Origin: Phycisphaerales bacterium
GTDB lineage: Bacteria > Planctomycetota > Phycisphaerae > UBA1845 > UTPLA1
Assembly (NCBI GenBank): GCA_020639075.1
Contig: JACKHI010000001.1
Span: 1,116,001-1,180,000 of the forward strand
Length of the DNA: 64,000 bases
Reading direction: 5' to 3'
Shown here piece by piece: positions 24,397 to 33,586 of the stretch (position 1 is the first letter of the stretch; every line of letters begins with the position of its first letter). The notes under the pieces were generated by a model. It did not search any database, was not told where the DNA came from, and saw only the letters and a program-made list of their open reading frames with translations. The translations under genes were made by a program, and so were the position numbers.

Positions 24397-27300
24397 TTAG
24401 GGCCCGAGCACGGCGACGACGAATCCTGCGATATCGTTGCCATCGACCGAGCCGTCCTGGGTCAAATCTCCATTCGCGATATCGCAGTTCGGGAACGCCG
24501 CCGCGTACGCCATCGGATCGACGAGCGCCAGGGCAAACGGCGCGATGTCGTTCGCGTCTACAAGACCATCACAATTCATGTCGCCCAGTGGGTTCGTAGT
24601 CGTGACTTCGCCGATCTCTGCGACATAGACCGAACTTCCTGACGTTCCCAGCTGGCGGAAGGCGAATCGATTTCCGCTCAGCGACTCCCTGCCATACACG
24701 GGGAAAGCGGTCTCGCCGTCGAGCATGTCCGTCGTTTCGACAATCTTGAAGATCTGGCCGTGGCGGTAGCCGAAGACGCCCGTCGCCGTCTGATCGGGGC
24801 GAACGCCAAAGAAGATCAAGGTACCGTCGTGCAGACTGATCTGTCCCGCGCCGAGGAACGGCGGGAAAAATCCGAACGGCATCGTCGAGCCCGGGTACGG
24901 CGTCGTCGGATCGACGATGACGTGCGTGCCGAGGCAGTCCTGGAGGTAGGCAACAACGCCCGAACTCGTGTTCGCGGAAATGGCGACGATGCCGAGATCC
25001 GTCGTCGGCGGCTGAATGCCGATGAAGGTGCCGCCGATCGGCGACGGCGTCGTCAGGTCCAGTACGCGTTTCAATCCGCCCGCAGTCGTATATACGCCGA
25101 ACTGATTGGACGCGCCGCGCGCGGTGAATACGACTTGTCCATCCGCACGAGAAGGTCCGGGCTGCACGCCGACGCAGTTGTTGAATGCCGTAAACGTCCC
25201 CATGCCGCCGGGGATTGGTGAATTCGTGTCCGCAAGTGCTCGAAGCTGCCCTTGATGCCAGTCGTACAGACCTTCGAATCCGCAGACCTGAGTTGCGTAG
25301 AAAACGACATGGCCGTTGTCGATCCAACTGGAGGACCAGTTGCCGAGAACGCCGGGGCTTCCGGGCAGCGGCGTCGAACCAATCCTGGCGATTGCCACAA
25401 GCGACGGGCCGATGCGCGCGTAATGTCCGCCGATCGACGGTGCGAAGCCGGTAAACGCGACATCCGCCCCCTCGATCGACGGGAATCCCGTGATCGAATT
25501 GAATACACCACCACCCGGCAGCGACGTCGTCGTGTCGATGACGCGCGACAATACGCCGTTGTCCGCGAGGTAAAATCCCTCGCGGCCGTTGTTGCTCACG
25601 GCACCAAACACGATCCGCTGACCGTCGATCGCGGGTATTCCAAACGATGTAAACGTACCACCGGTCGACGGCACAGCATCTGTTGTATCGGCGATGCGCG
25701 TGAACGACGTCACGCCAAGCGTTCCGATGGGATCGGTCACAGTCACATCGACTGTCGCCGAGTTGTTCGCCACGTTCGACTCCGGATCCGTTGTCGATAC
25801 CGTCGCTGAGTTCGTGAGAATGGTCCCCGGCATGAGCGATGGATCGAGAAATACGAGTAGCCCTACGGGAACGGTCTCGCCTGCATTCACGCGGCCGACG
25901 TTACATTGAACCTGCGTCGTCCCCGAAAGGCTCCCACGGCCGTCGGTTGTCGTGATTCCTGCGGGCAGCGTGTCATCGACGACAACGCCCAGTGCATCGG
26001 ACGGGCCGCTGTTTGTTACGTAGAGCGTGTAGATCAGATCGCCGCCCTGGGGCACAGGATCCGGCGTCGCGATCTTGGTCATCGACAGATCCACGGCGGA
26101 GTCGATCGTCGTCGATTCGCTCGCAGAGTTGTTTGCCGGATTCGGATCCGGCTGCAATGCCGTCACGGCGGCACTATTCGTAATCATGCCGCGCGCTGAG
26201 CCGTCGATAGCAACGTTGATGGTCAAAGTCGCCGTCGAGCCGACTGCGAGCGAGTTCACATTCCACGTTACGACGCCGGCAGATTGCGTACAGCCCCCCT
26301 GCGAACCGTTGCAAGAGACGAATCGCGCTTCCGGGGGCAGTGAGTCGGTCACGACGACGGACGAGGCGAAATCCGGGCCGAGGTTTTCGACGGTAACCGT
26401 ATACGTCAGGCTGTTTCCCGCAATGATCGGATCAACGCTGTCCGTCTTCGTGGTCTGCAGGTCCGCCGTTCGAAGTCCGAAGTTGGCCGTGCAGTTCTTG
26501 TCGGCGTCCATAACGACTTGGACCGATGGATTCGAACCCGCGCAATCGCCTGTCCAGTTGAGGAATGTCGAATCAAAACTCGGCGCCGCCGTCAGCATCA
26601 CGGATTGTCCGTCGCCGAAGTCGGCCATGCACGTGATGCCGCAGACGATTCCGCCCGGGGTCGATGTGACGAATCCGGTGCCGGCGCCCGCCTTCGTGAC
26701 AGTCAGCGTGCGCATGACCGGCAGGCAGGGATTCGGCGAACACGTACCGCCGGGCGTGAAGGCGCCGCCGCAATTGGTGCTCAGCGTCTGGATGCACGAT
26801 TGTCCATTGCAGCAGGCTCCGACGACTGCTCCGCACGGGACGAGCGGCTCGTCGTGCGTGTTGAAGTCCGGGTGCTCGATTCGCGCGACGAGTTGTCCGC
26901 TGCCAGGAGGCGATTCAACCACGGTCGCTGTCGGTGAACCGCTGACGTCGCTGAATGTCATCAGCGGAACACCGAGCCGCGCCCCTCCACAAAGGTCGAT
27001 CAATGTGTAATCCGCATTCGTCGGCTGGATCCCGAGACCGTGCTTGAAGAAGGCGGTGGATCCGTCGGGCGAGAACAGGAAGGGTATATCCACGTCGTTA
27101 TTCAACAGGACGACGGCATGCTCATCGACTGCGTTCAGATTGAAAAAATGGACGCGATTCGTCGTCGAGCCGAAATCCGCGTGTTCGACGACATATGCGA
27201 TGTGCTGCGACTGCCCTGGCACTTCGAACAACCCCGAGTGATCGGGCACGGGACCGTTGATGCACAGGTTTTCGTTGTAGATTTCCGTCAAGGTGCCGCC

Positions 27301-27696
27301 GTCCGTGTTTATCAGATTGACGGCAAAGTAGTAGATCTGGTTGCTGCCCGCCGAACAGCCGCCCGTCAGGGCGGCGCCGAACGATCTCGCCATCACGACG
27401 TCGGCGTTCGGCGAGACATAGAATTCCACGCTTCCCTGGTTACTCAGCAAGTGAGGGAGCGGGATCGGGAACGACTCCAGCTGCGGATCCGGATCGGCAT
27501 TGAACAGGATGCTGCCGACATTCTCGGCCGTCGGTCCGATGAAATTCGTGGCCTGGATGAAAGGCCCCGTCTGCGCCGCGACATGTTGACTTGTTGCAAC
27601 GATCGCGGCCAGCGTCACAGTTAATAGGCCGCGCCGCGCGATGTGCCGGAACGGAGGAGACGATACAATACCACGATCCAAATGTTGCGCACGCAT
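24397..27696 (-). CDS. Large secreted protein with InlB-like, DUF11 and dockerin-like domains
   Basis: A 1,099-residue exported protein with a signal peptide ending near SQHVAAQ. Recognisable parts, in order: a beta-rich region; a small Cys motif CCNGQSCIQTLSTNCGG with CSPNPC; a bacterial-repeat (InlB B-like) segment TLTVTKAGAGTGFVTSTPGG with FLNWTGDC; two DUF11 domains (DLQTTKTDSVDPIIAGNSLT and DLSMTKIATPDPVPQGGDLI) with TVTVENLGPD and PEARFV-type ends; a repetitive beta-propeller-like stretch (GGTFTSFGIPAIDGQRIVFG and similar); and a C-terminal dockerin-like pair, GDMNCDGLVDANDI / GDLTQDGSVDGNDI. DUF11 repeats are typical of surface stalk-like proteins. With the two beta-helix genes it forms a row of three dockerin-tailed secreted proteins. 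Confidence 0.85.
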   Translation of the reverse strand: MRAQHLDRGIVSSPPFRHIARRGLLTVTLAAIVATSQHVAAQTGPFIQATNFIGPTAENVGSILFNADPDPQLESFPIPLPHLLSNQGSVEFYVSPNADVVMARSFGAALTGGCSAGSNQIYYFAVNLINTDGGTLTEIYNENLCINGPVPDHSGLFEVPGQSQHIAYVVEHADFGSTTNRVHFFNLNAVDEHAVVLLNNDVDIPFLFSPDGSTAFFKHGLGIQPTNADYTLIDLCGGARLGVPLMTFSDVSGSPTATVVESPPGSGQLVARIEHPDFNTHDEPLVPCGAVVGACCNGQSCIQTLSTNCGGAFTPGGTCSPNPCLPVMRTLTVTKAGAGTGFVTSTPGGIVCGITCMADFGDGQSVMLTAAPSFDSTFLNWTGDCAGSNPSVQVVMDADKNCTANFGLRTADLQTTKTDSVDPIIAGNSLTYTVTVENLGPDFASSVVVTDSLPPEARFVSCNGSQGGCTQSAGVVTWNVNSLAVGSTATLTINVAIDGSARGMITNSAAVTALQPDPNPANNSASESTTIDSAVDLSMTKIATPDPVPQGGDLIYTLYVTNSGPSDALGVVVDDTLPAGITTTDGRGSLSGTTQVQCNVGRVNAGETVPVGLLVFLDPSLMPGTILTNSATVSTTDPESNVANNSATVDVTVTDPIGTLGVTSFTRIADTTDAVPSTGGTFTSFGIPAIDGQRIVFGAVSNNGREGFYLADNGVLSRVIDTTTSLPGGGVFNSITGFPSIEGADVAFTGFAPSIGGHYARIGPSLVAIARIGSTPLPGSPGVLGNWSSSWIDNGHVVFYATQVCGFEGLYDWHQGQLRALADTNSPIPGGMGTFTAFNNCVGVQPGPSRADGQVVFTARGASNQFGVYTTAGGLKRVLDLTTPSPIGGTFIGIQPPTTDLGIVAISANTSSGVVAYLQDCLGTHVIVDPTTPYPGSTMPFGFFPPFLGAGQISLHDGTLIFFGVRPDQTATGVFGYRHGQIFKIVETTDMLDGETAFPVYGRESLSGNRFAFRQLGTSGSSVYVAEIGEVTTTNPLGDMNCDGLVDANDIAPFALALVDPMAYAAAFPNCDIANGDLTQDGSVDGNDIAGFVVAVLGP

Positions 27697-27917
27697 AGAG
27701 AACCCTTGTTACGTGTCGATGCGCCCTGGCAATCGACCCTTGCTATGTGCGAGGTCACGCTGGTCAATGAACGAACCGCTTGCCGCCGAATCCGACAATT
27801 CGGGGCGCGGCGGGTCCATCCCCCAGGGGTAAGCAGGATTCGGGGGAGAACGCCGCAGGAAAATCGGCGCCCGAAATGTAATGCACCTGAAGGAACCGAA
27901 ACGTCTCTCTATTTCAG

Positions 27918-28523
27918 ATGAACCACGAACCCCCGAATCAACGCCCATTGCCTGGGCCGAATGATGTGACAATCGTCCTTGCGAACGCCGGAAAGGGCGA
28001 CGCATCCGCCACTGAGGCGTTGTTCACAATTGTCTATGGCGCCTTACGAACGCTTGCCGGGAAGTACCTTCGCTCCGAACGCGGCGGCCATACGCTCCAA
28101 CCGACAGCACTCGTGCACGAAGCGTTCCTCAGCCTCATGCGGGGCGAAACGCCCGACTGGCGCGATCGCTCGCACTTCTTCGCCGTTGCCGCGAGGGCCA
28201 TGCGCCGGATCCTCATCAATCATGCCGTGGCAAGAAAGGCGCTGAAGCGCGGCGGCGATCGCGAGCGAACGCCGTTGTCCATCGTCGTCAGTCCGGAATC
28301 CCCTGAACCGATCGATTTGCTCGCCCTGGATGACGCGCTCGCGAAACTCGCCGACCGGGATGATCGACAGGCGCAGATCGTGGAGCTTCGGTTTTTCGGC
28401 GGTCTGACCAACAAGGAAGTCGCCGAGGTTCTCGGCGTCTCAACGCGGACAGTCGAGGGGGAATGGAGCATGGCGCGCGCCTGGTTGAGCCGCGAACTCC
28501 GCGAGGACTCAACCATTGCCTGA
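27918..28523 (+). CDS. ECF-type RNA polymerase sigma factor (planctomycete TIGR02999-like)
   Basis: A 201-residue sigma factor. Region 2 is at residues ~18-95, with LRTLAGKYLRSERGGHTLQP and TALVHEAFLSLM, and DRSHFFAVAARAMRRILINHA. Region 4 is at ~130-195: AQIVELRFFGGLTNKEVAEVL and GVSTRTVEGEWSMARAWL form the helix-turn-helix. The TLQPTALVHEA and HFFAVAARAMRRIL blocks are characteristic of the expanded ECF family in planctomycetes. Its stop overlaps the TTG start of the kinase-WD40 gene by 8 nt, so the two are translationally coupled. The kinase probably controls the sigma factor or acts in the same signalling route; no anti-sigma factor is adjacent. Confidence 0.93.
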   Translation: MNHEPPNQRPLPGPNDVTIVLANAGKGDASATEALFTIVYGALRTLAGKYLRSERGGHTLQPTALVHEAFLSLMRGETPDWRDRSHFFAVAARAMRRILINHAVARKALKRGGDRERTPLSIVVSPESPEPIDLLALDDALAKLADRDDRQAQIVELRFFGGLTNKEVAEVLGVSTRTVEGEWSMARAWLSRELREDSTIA

Positions 28524-31500
28524 TGCGAATTGGGATGAAGCGAAGGCGATGTTCCTCCGCCTGCGCGATCTGCAGCCAGCAGAGCGCGGCGCGATCCTCG
28601 ATTCCCAATACGAACCGGCCGATCCGCTCCGGCGGGAAATCGAATCCCTGCTTCATCATCACGACGTCGCCAATGGCTTCCTGGAACGCTCTGCACTCGA
28701 TCAAATCGAATCGGGGAACGATGCCGACTACCCGACACTCGAATCGGACGATCCCCGCATCGGTTCGACGATCGGTCGCTACACAGTCATTCGTCGAATT
28801 GCCGCCGGCGGCATGGGGACGGTCTACGAAGCCGAGCAGGACAACCCGCGCCGCCGCGTCGCGCTCAAGCTACTCCGTCGGGAATTCGCCACGGGCGTCA
28901 ACGCCCGGCGATTCGCTTATGAGTCACAGATCCTCGCGCACCTTCGGCACGAAGGGATCGCGGCCGTCTTCGACGCCGGTACGCATCTGGATAACGGCAT
29001 CCGCATTCCCTATTTCGCGATGGAATACCTGGACAATGCGAAGTCCATCACGGGCTATGCAAGCGCCAGGGCACTGCCCCTGGACCAGCGGCTTCGGTTG
29101 TTCGTGCAGGTATGCGACGCCGTTCACTACGGACATCAACATGGCATTATTCATCGCGACCTCAAGCCCGCGAATATTCTTGTTGATACGTCCGGCCGAT
29201 CGAAGGTCATCGACTTCGGCGTCGCCAGGACGATCGACTCCGACATCGCGACAGTCACGCTCGCCACAGAGGCGGGACACATCCTCGGTACGCCACAATA
29301 CATGAGCCCCGAGCAATTCGACGCCGATCCACTCGCGATCGACACGCGGAGCGACGTCTATAGTCTCGGCGCGGTTTTGTATGAGTTAATCGCGGGACGA
29401 TTGCCTTATGACATCGGTAATGCACCGATCGCGTCCGTCGCACAGATCGTAAAGTTGCGGCCCCCGAAGCGTCTTTCGGCGATCGACCGGAAACTGGGCG
29501 GCGATCTGCAGACCATTGTTTCCACGGCGATGACGAAGGAGCCCGATCGCCGATATCAATCCGCGGCCGATCTCGCGCGCGACATCGAGCGCTATCTCGA
29601 CGATCGCCCGATCCTCGCGCGTCCTTCGTCGATGGCGTACAACGCCAGAAAGTTCGCCAAGCGGCATCCGGCGATCGTTGCGTCTTCAACAATCGCCGTT
29701 ATGGCATTGATCACGGCGTCCGTCGTCAGCGCGCGCTTTGCGATTCAGGCGTCTGACGCAAGCCGGCGCGAGGCCATCCGGGCGAAGGAGGCGATGGACG
29801 CCCGCGACCTCGCTGAGCGGCGCGGCGCGGAGTCTGAATTCCAGGCCTACGTCGCGAATATTTCTGCCGCAGCCATCGAGCTGCGATCCGGCGGCGTCGC
29901 TGAAGCGCGACTTCGACTCGAACGCACCAAGCCCGAGCTTCGGGAATGGGAGTATGGCTATCTCGTCGGACAACTCGACGACTGCGAGCGCGTCATTGAG
30001 AACCCGGCGGGGCCCGTCTACCACGTCTCTTTCAGCACCGACGGCCGTTGGCTTGCGTCGAGTTCGTGCGACGAACCGGGCGACGGCGGTTCGCAAACAA
30101 TCTGGGACTTCGAGAGCGGATCGAGAATCTCCCGGATCCACTGGGATGAGATGACATCGGGGGACGCCGCATTCAGCCGGGACGGCGCGCGATTCGCCGT
30201 CTGCGGAGATCAACGGGTCGAGGTCTACCAACCCGATGTTCTCGACAAACCGCTGTTTCGGCTGGAGGTCCCGGGTCGATACATGTCGAATGTCGGATTC
30301 ACGCCGGACAATCGCTTGCTGCTCGCCGTCGATATGGGCGGCGGTTTCCGCCAATGGAATCTCGACTCCGGCGAACTGACGCTCCAATCTGACATCTGCG
30401 AAGGCGGTATCACAAGCTATGACGTCAGCCCCGACGGCCAGTGGTTCGCCGTGACAACGCGCGATCATCGTATCCGCGTCTACGATCACGCTTTCAAAAA
30501 TCTGGTCATGGAATCGGAGCAGATGCTGACCGGCGTCAAGTCTGCTCACTTCAGCCGAGACGGCAATCGCCTCGCCGCCTGCATCGTCAATGCGGGCAAG
30601 ATCGTCATATGGAACACAAGCGACTGGTCGATCGATCGCACGATTCAGACGCCGACGGGCCAAGTGTCCAATGTCGCGTTCAGTCCGGACAATCAGCTGA
30701 TCGCCGCCGTTGGCTCATTCAAGGATGTGCTGGTTTGGAATCTCTCGACCGGCGAGCTGATTGGTGTCGGCCGCGGCCACGCCCAACACGTCGAGGACGT
30801 CGCGTTCCACCCGTCGGGCAAGTGGATCGCAACGGCCGGTCACGACAATACCATCCGCATATGGAATGTTGAATCCGTGTTGCAACCTCGGATGCTCCAC
30901 GGCCATCAGCGCCTCGTGCGGGCAGTTCGATTCAGCCCCGACAGCACGTTGCTGGCCACGTGCGCCTTCGACGGAATCGCGAGAGTTTGGCGTGTCGCGG
31001 ATCGATCACTTGTTTTGTCGATCCAAGCCGAATCCAGCCGTCTGCAGGACGTCGCGTTCTCGATCGACGGAAAAGTGCTCATGCTGGCGGAGCGCGACGG
31101 CGTCGTGAGCTGCTGGGACGTATCGACGGGAAAGCACCTGCGCAATCTCGTCGGGCACACGTATGCGGTCCATGCCCTCGCCGTCGACCCTGTCGGGCGT
31201 TGGACGGCGTCGGCCGGCATTGACGGCAAGATCGTGTTGTGGAGCATGCAGACGGGCGAATCGATCGGCGCACTCCCGGGGCACGGGCAACGCATCAACG
31301 GCCTCGACTGCGACCACACTGGAAAATTCATCGTGTCCGGATCTCAGGACGGCACTGCGCGACTATGGGATACGACGAGCATGACGCAGTTGCGCACATT
31401 CGCGGGTCACACGCTCGGCATCGAGGCCGTGCGCTTCAGCCCGGACGGCTCATTGATCGCGACCGGCTCGGATGATCACACGATCAAACTGTGGAACGTC

Positions 31501-31791
31501 GCAACGGGAGAGGAAGTCCGCACGCTCGACGGTCATACGGGCGGCGTTCTCGAACTCGATTTCAGCCCCGACGGCAAGCGTCTGGTTTCGAGCGCCTACG
31601 ACACGAACGTCATCCTCTGGGATGTCGATCGAGGCGTCCCGGTCACATCGCTTCGAGGCCATGATGCCTGGGTTTGGGCCGTCGACTTCAGCCCCGACGG
31701 CAAATGCATCGCATCCGGCGACGGCCCCTACGGCCAACGCGACTGTGTTGTGAGAATTTGGCAGTCGAATGCGAAGGCGACACCACACTGA
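28516..31791 (+). CDS. Transmembrane Ser/Thr protein kinase with WD40 propeller(s)
   Basis: A 1,091-residue Hanks-type receptor kinase starting at TTG. An N-terminal helical segment precedes the kinase domain at ~88-365. Active-site residues are intact: glycine loop IAAGGMGTVYEAE, Lys118 in RRRVALKLL, HRDLKPAN (Asp215), DFG (233-235) and MSPEQ. One membrane helix is near residue 390 (AIVASSTIAVMALITASVV), followed by a short coiled coil. About a dozen WD40 repeats fill the rest; clear ones are GHTLGIEAVRFSPDGSLIAT and GHTGGVLELDFSPDGKRLVS, ending with SFSPDGKC-type units. The propeller would be extracytoplasmic. The ECF sigma and kinase-WD40 pairing is known from planctomycetes. The signal and substrate are unknown. 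Confidence 0.95.
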   Translation: MPDANWDEAKAMFLRLRDLQPAERGAILDSQYEPADPLRREIESLLHHHDVANGFLERSALDQIESGNDADYPTLESDDPRIGSTIGRYTVIRRIAAGGMGTVYEAEQDNPRRRVALKLLRREFATGVNARRFAYESQILAHLRHEGIAAVFDAGTHLDNGIRIPYFAMEYLDNAKSITGYASARALPLDQRLRLFVQVCDAVHYGHQHGIIHRDLKPANILVDTSGRSKVIDFGVARTIDSDIATVTLATEAGHILGTPQYMSPEQFDADPLAIDTRSDVYSLGAVLYELIAGRLPYDIGNAPIASVAQIVKLRPPKRLSAIDRKLGGDLQTIVSTAMTKEPDRRYQSAADLARDIERYLDDRPILARPSSMAYNARKFAKRHPAIVASSTIAVMALITASVVSARFAIQASDASRREAIRAKEAMDARDLAERRGAESEFQAYVANISAAAIELRSGGVAEARLRLERTKPELREWEYGYLVGQLDDCERVIENPAGPVYHVSFSTDGRWLASSSCDEPGDGGSQTIWDFESGSRISRIHWDEMTSGDAAFSRDGARFAVCGDQRVEVYQPDVLDKPLFRLEVPGRYMSNVGFTPDNRLLLAVDMGGGFRQWNLDSGELTLQSDICEGGITSYDVSPDGQWFAVTTRDHRIRVYDHAFKNLVMESEQMLTGVKSAHFSRDGNRLAACIVNAGKIVIWNTSDWSIDRTIQTPTGQVSNVAFSPDNQLIAAVGSFKDVLVWNLSTGELIGVGRGHAQHVEDVAFHPSGKWIATAGHDNTIRIWNVESVLQPRMLHGHQRLVRAVRFSPDSTLLATCAFDGIARVWRVADRSLVLSIQAESSRLQDVAFSIDGKVLMLAERDGVVSCWDVSTGKHLRNLVGHTYAVHALAVDPVGRWTASAGIDGKIVLWSMQTGESIGALPGHGQRINGLDCDHTGKFIVSGSQDGTARLWDTTSMTQLRTFAGHTLGIEAVRFSPDGSLIATGSDDHTIKLWNVATGEEVRTLDGHTGGVLELDFSPDGKRLVSSAYDTNVILWDVDRGVPVTSLRGHDAWVWAVDFSPDGKCIASGDGPYGQRDCVVRIWQSNAKATPH

Positions 31792-31854
31792 CAGTCGATT
31801 GCGGCGCGCATGATTCGACAACGCGATGAACAGCGAGATTTGCTATACGCCGGA

Positions 31855-32262
31855 TCAAGCCGTGACGGCACGCCGGTCCCATTGGGGGAAATGCGCCTTC
31901 AGACGCTCTATGGTGTGCCGCCACTTGGGCGTCGTCGGCCGGCAGACGGTATGTTGAATACCGAACAGACCCACTTCGTTCACCGCGTCCTCCAACGACA
32001 CGGAATCCAGCCACTCGACGCGAACGAAATACTTCCCTTTTCCGGATCCTCGGCCTGCGTCATTTGGCGAGCCTCGAAGACATCATCGAGGCTCATGGCA
32101 CCTGTGAATCGCTCGTAGATCTGCGAGACCAGCTCGGCGCCGAGACCTTCGACCCATTACGCGTAGCACAGCGCCTGAGCCACGATTTCCCGCGGCGTTT
32201 GGCCGCGCTTCAGTTCGATAAGGACGAGTGAGCTCACCGCGATTGAATCGCGGCGTGCACCA
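31855..32262 (-). pseudogene. Degraded remnant of a PD-(D/E)XK nuclease-like protein
   Basis: Reading the minus strand past stops gives SSLVLIELKRGQTPREIVAQ, then ALCYA, an in-frame TAA (32157-32159), WVEGLGAELVSQIYERF, then a frameshift near 32030-32042 into KYFVRVEWLDSVSLEDAV, NEVGLFGIQHTVCRPTTPKW and RHTIERLKAHFPQW before a TGA. The IELK-R motif carries the E-x-K of PD-(D/E)XK nucleases, and the second part recalls the C-terminus of the same proteins (from memory, phrases such as NTVCKPTTPKWRHTVERL). The N-terminal part is missing where tRNA-Val begins. So this is a truncated, stop-containing, frameshifted relic. It may be left by an insertion at the tRNA gene. Confidence 0.7.
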
Positions 32263-32293
32263 TCGTCAACGACTGAGAGATTTGAGGGGGGAA

Positions 32294-32367
32294 TGGGCGA
32301 TACTGGACTCGAACCAGTGACCTCATGGATGTCGACCATGCGCTCTAGCCAACTGAGCTAATCGCCC
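32294..32367 (-). tRNA. tRNA-Val(GAC)
   Basis: Cloverleaf read by eye: acceptor GGGCGAT/ATCGCCC, D arm GCTC/GAGC, anticodon stem CATGG/CCATG with loop TCGACAT, T arm ACTGG-TTCGAGT-CCAGT, discriminator A, no encoded CCA. The anticodon is GAC (valine). Position 33 reads C rather than the nearly universal U. All stems are perfectly paired, so the gene looks functional. Confidence 0.9.
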
Positions 32368-32378
32368 GACGAAACCAC

Positions 32379-32408
32379 TATCTTGGGACCGACTCGGAAA
32401 ACTGTCAA
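32379..32408 (-). promoter_or_regulatory. Promoter of tRNA-Val
   Basis: The minus strand has a consensus -35 TTGACA (32403-32408), an 18-nt spacer, and AAGATA (32379-32384; CAAGAT with a 17-nt spacer is the alternative). The -10 box ends 11 nt before the mature tRNA 5' end. Confidence 0.6.
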
Positions 32409-32427
32409 CCTCGATCACGATCCGGGC

Positions 32428-32456
32428 TTGACGCTGGGGGCCTGAAGCCTTAAAAA
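32428..32456 (+). promoter_or_regulatory. Promoter of tRNA-Lys
   Basis: TTGACG (-35, 32428-32433) and TAAAAA (-10, 32451-32456) are separated by 17 nt, 25 nt before the tRNA. It is arranged divergently from the tRNA-Val promoter. Confidence 0.6.
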
Positions 32457-32481
32457 CCACGCTTCGCGAAAGCGAATCGTT

Positions 32482-32554
<73 letters not shown>

Positions 32555-32869
32555 TTACAATCCTCCCTTCTTGTCGAGATACTCCGGGTCATCGGGACCG
32601 TTCCATGCGCACGGGTGCTGGGTATCTAGTCCATTTTTTTGCATGGGTTGGAGACCTTTCTCGTTCGGCGCGGCTTGAGGGCCAATCACTCTGTTCAGAG
32701 GTTCCGGAGCAACGGCGCCTCGCGGGCTGGCATGACTGCGCCGGCTTGATTTGAGTGAATCCAACGACTTCCCACTAGTCGCACATGATTAGAGTAGATC
32801 TGTGGCCCCATCCTGTCGAAGTGGTGATCCACGATCCTGCTACAATCTGGTGTCAACCTCAGATCACGC
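32555..32869. other. Intergenic stretch with no recognised gene
   Basis: A minus-strand frame of 69 codons (32555-32764) ends in HPCAWNGPDDPEYLDKKGGL. It could be a gene fragment but has no ribosome binding site and no recognised relatives. Nothing else is supportable here. Confidence 0.3.
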
Positions 32870-33586
32870 TCAATGACACCTCCTTCTGAATCCCATCGCA
32901 GCGGCGGCTAGTAGAAACGCTAGGAGCGAATCGGGCTCGGGTACTGCTATGAGTTGGTACGCCGTGTCAGATGTCAACGAGGACGTCGCCCGCCAATCAA
33001 TCGTTGTGGCATTTATGAAAGCCAGGCCGTTGCCGTCGGCCTGGCTGAATTCCCACAAAAACGCGGGATCAAGATCGCCGATCTGGTAGATTTCGAGCCA
33101 ATACTGCGTGTCTGCTTGGAGCAACACAGCTGAATTCAACGTCGATTCGTAGAGATACTCGTATGGGCCCACGCTGACGGCGACCCGCTCGCCCGTTGCT
33201 ATTCTCAAAGGGTTCGCGACATCTTGTTCGTAGATGATATTGTTGTCGTCGGGCAATCCGTCGCCGACCCTCGCCCCGTAAACTCGAATGTGAAACAACT
33301 CATCAGTGGGTGGGTTGTCGAGGTAGTAAAACCCAAACCAGCGAACTGTTCCAATCTGCGAAATGGCGTCGAGTTCGAAGTCGTCGGCGACGCGTTGCCA
33401 TCGTTCCTCGTCGAACATGTTGTAGAAGCGGGTGTCGGAAGCGCCGCCCCCCGCGTACGTTGGTTGGTGATCAACGACGATCAGATCATTCATGTCGGCG
33501 GGACCGGCAAACGCCGAGCAGCCCACAAACAGAGAAAACACTACAGCGGTGATGGCGGAAATTCGAATCGAAACGTCTTGGCCCAT
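32870..33586 (-). CDS. Exported PEP-CTERM protein of unknown function
   Basis: A 238-residue protein. The signal peptide (ISAITAVVFSLFVGCSAFA) follows the start MGQDVS; an ATG ten codons upstream is possible. The body is beta-rich (RVADDFELDAISQIGTVRWF, FHIRVYGARVGDGLPDDN, YWLEIYQIGDLDPAFLW) and looks like a lectin/jelly-roll-type fold, with no active site seen. The C-terminus is a canonical PEP-CTERM sorting signal: VPEPDS, a hydrophobic helix LLAFLLAAAAMGF, and RRR. Such proteins are cut by an exosortase and are often linked to exopolysaccharide. No exosortase gene is in the window. Confidence 0.85.
   Translation of the reverse strand: MGQDVSIRISAITAVVFSLFVGCSAFAGPADMNDLIVVDHQPTYAGGGASDTRFYNMFDEERWQRVADDFELDAISQIGTVRWFGFYYLDNPPTDELFHIRVYGARVGDGLPDDNNIIYEQDVANPLRIATGERVAVSVGPYEYLYESTLNSAVLLQADTQYWLEIYQIGDLDPAFLWEFSQADGNGLAFINATTIDWRATSSLTSDTAYQLIAVPEPDSLLAFLLAAAAMGFRRRCH

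Noticed and set aside
31810..32118. 102-codon plus-strand frame
   Set aside because: It is the antisense of the nuclease relic; no ribosome binding site and no recognisable sequence.
32157..32339. Small minus-strand frame beginning in tRNA-Val
   Set aside because: Its N-terminus is the translation of the tRNA itself, a common false frame; its C-terminal part belongs to the pseudogene.
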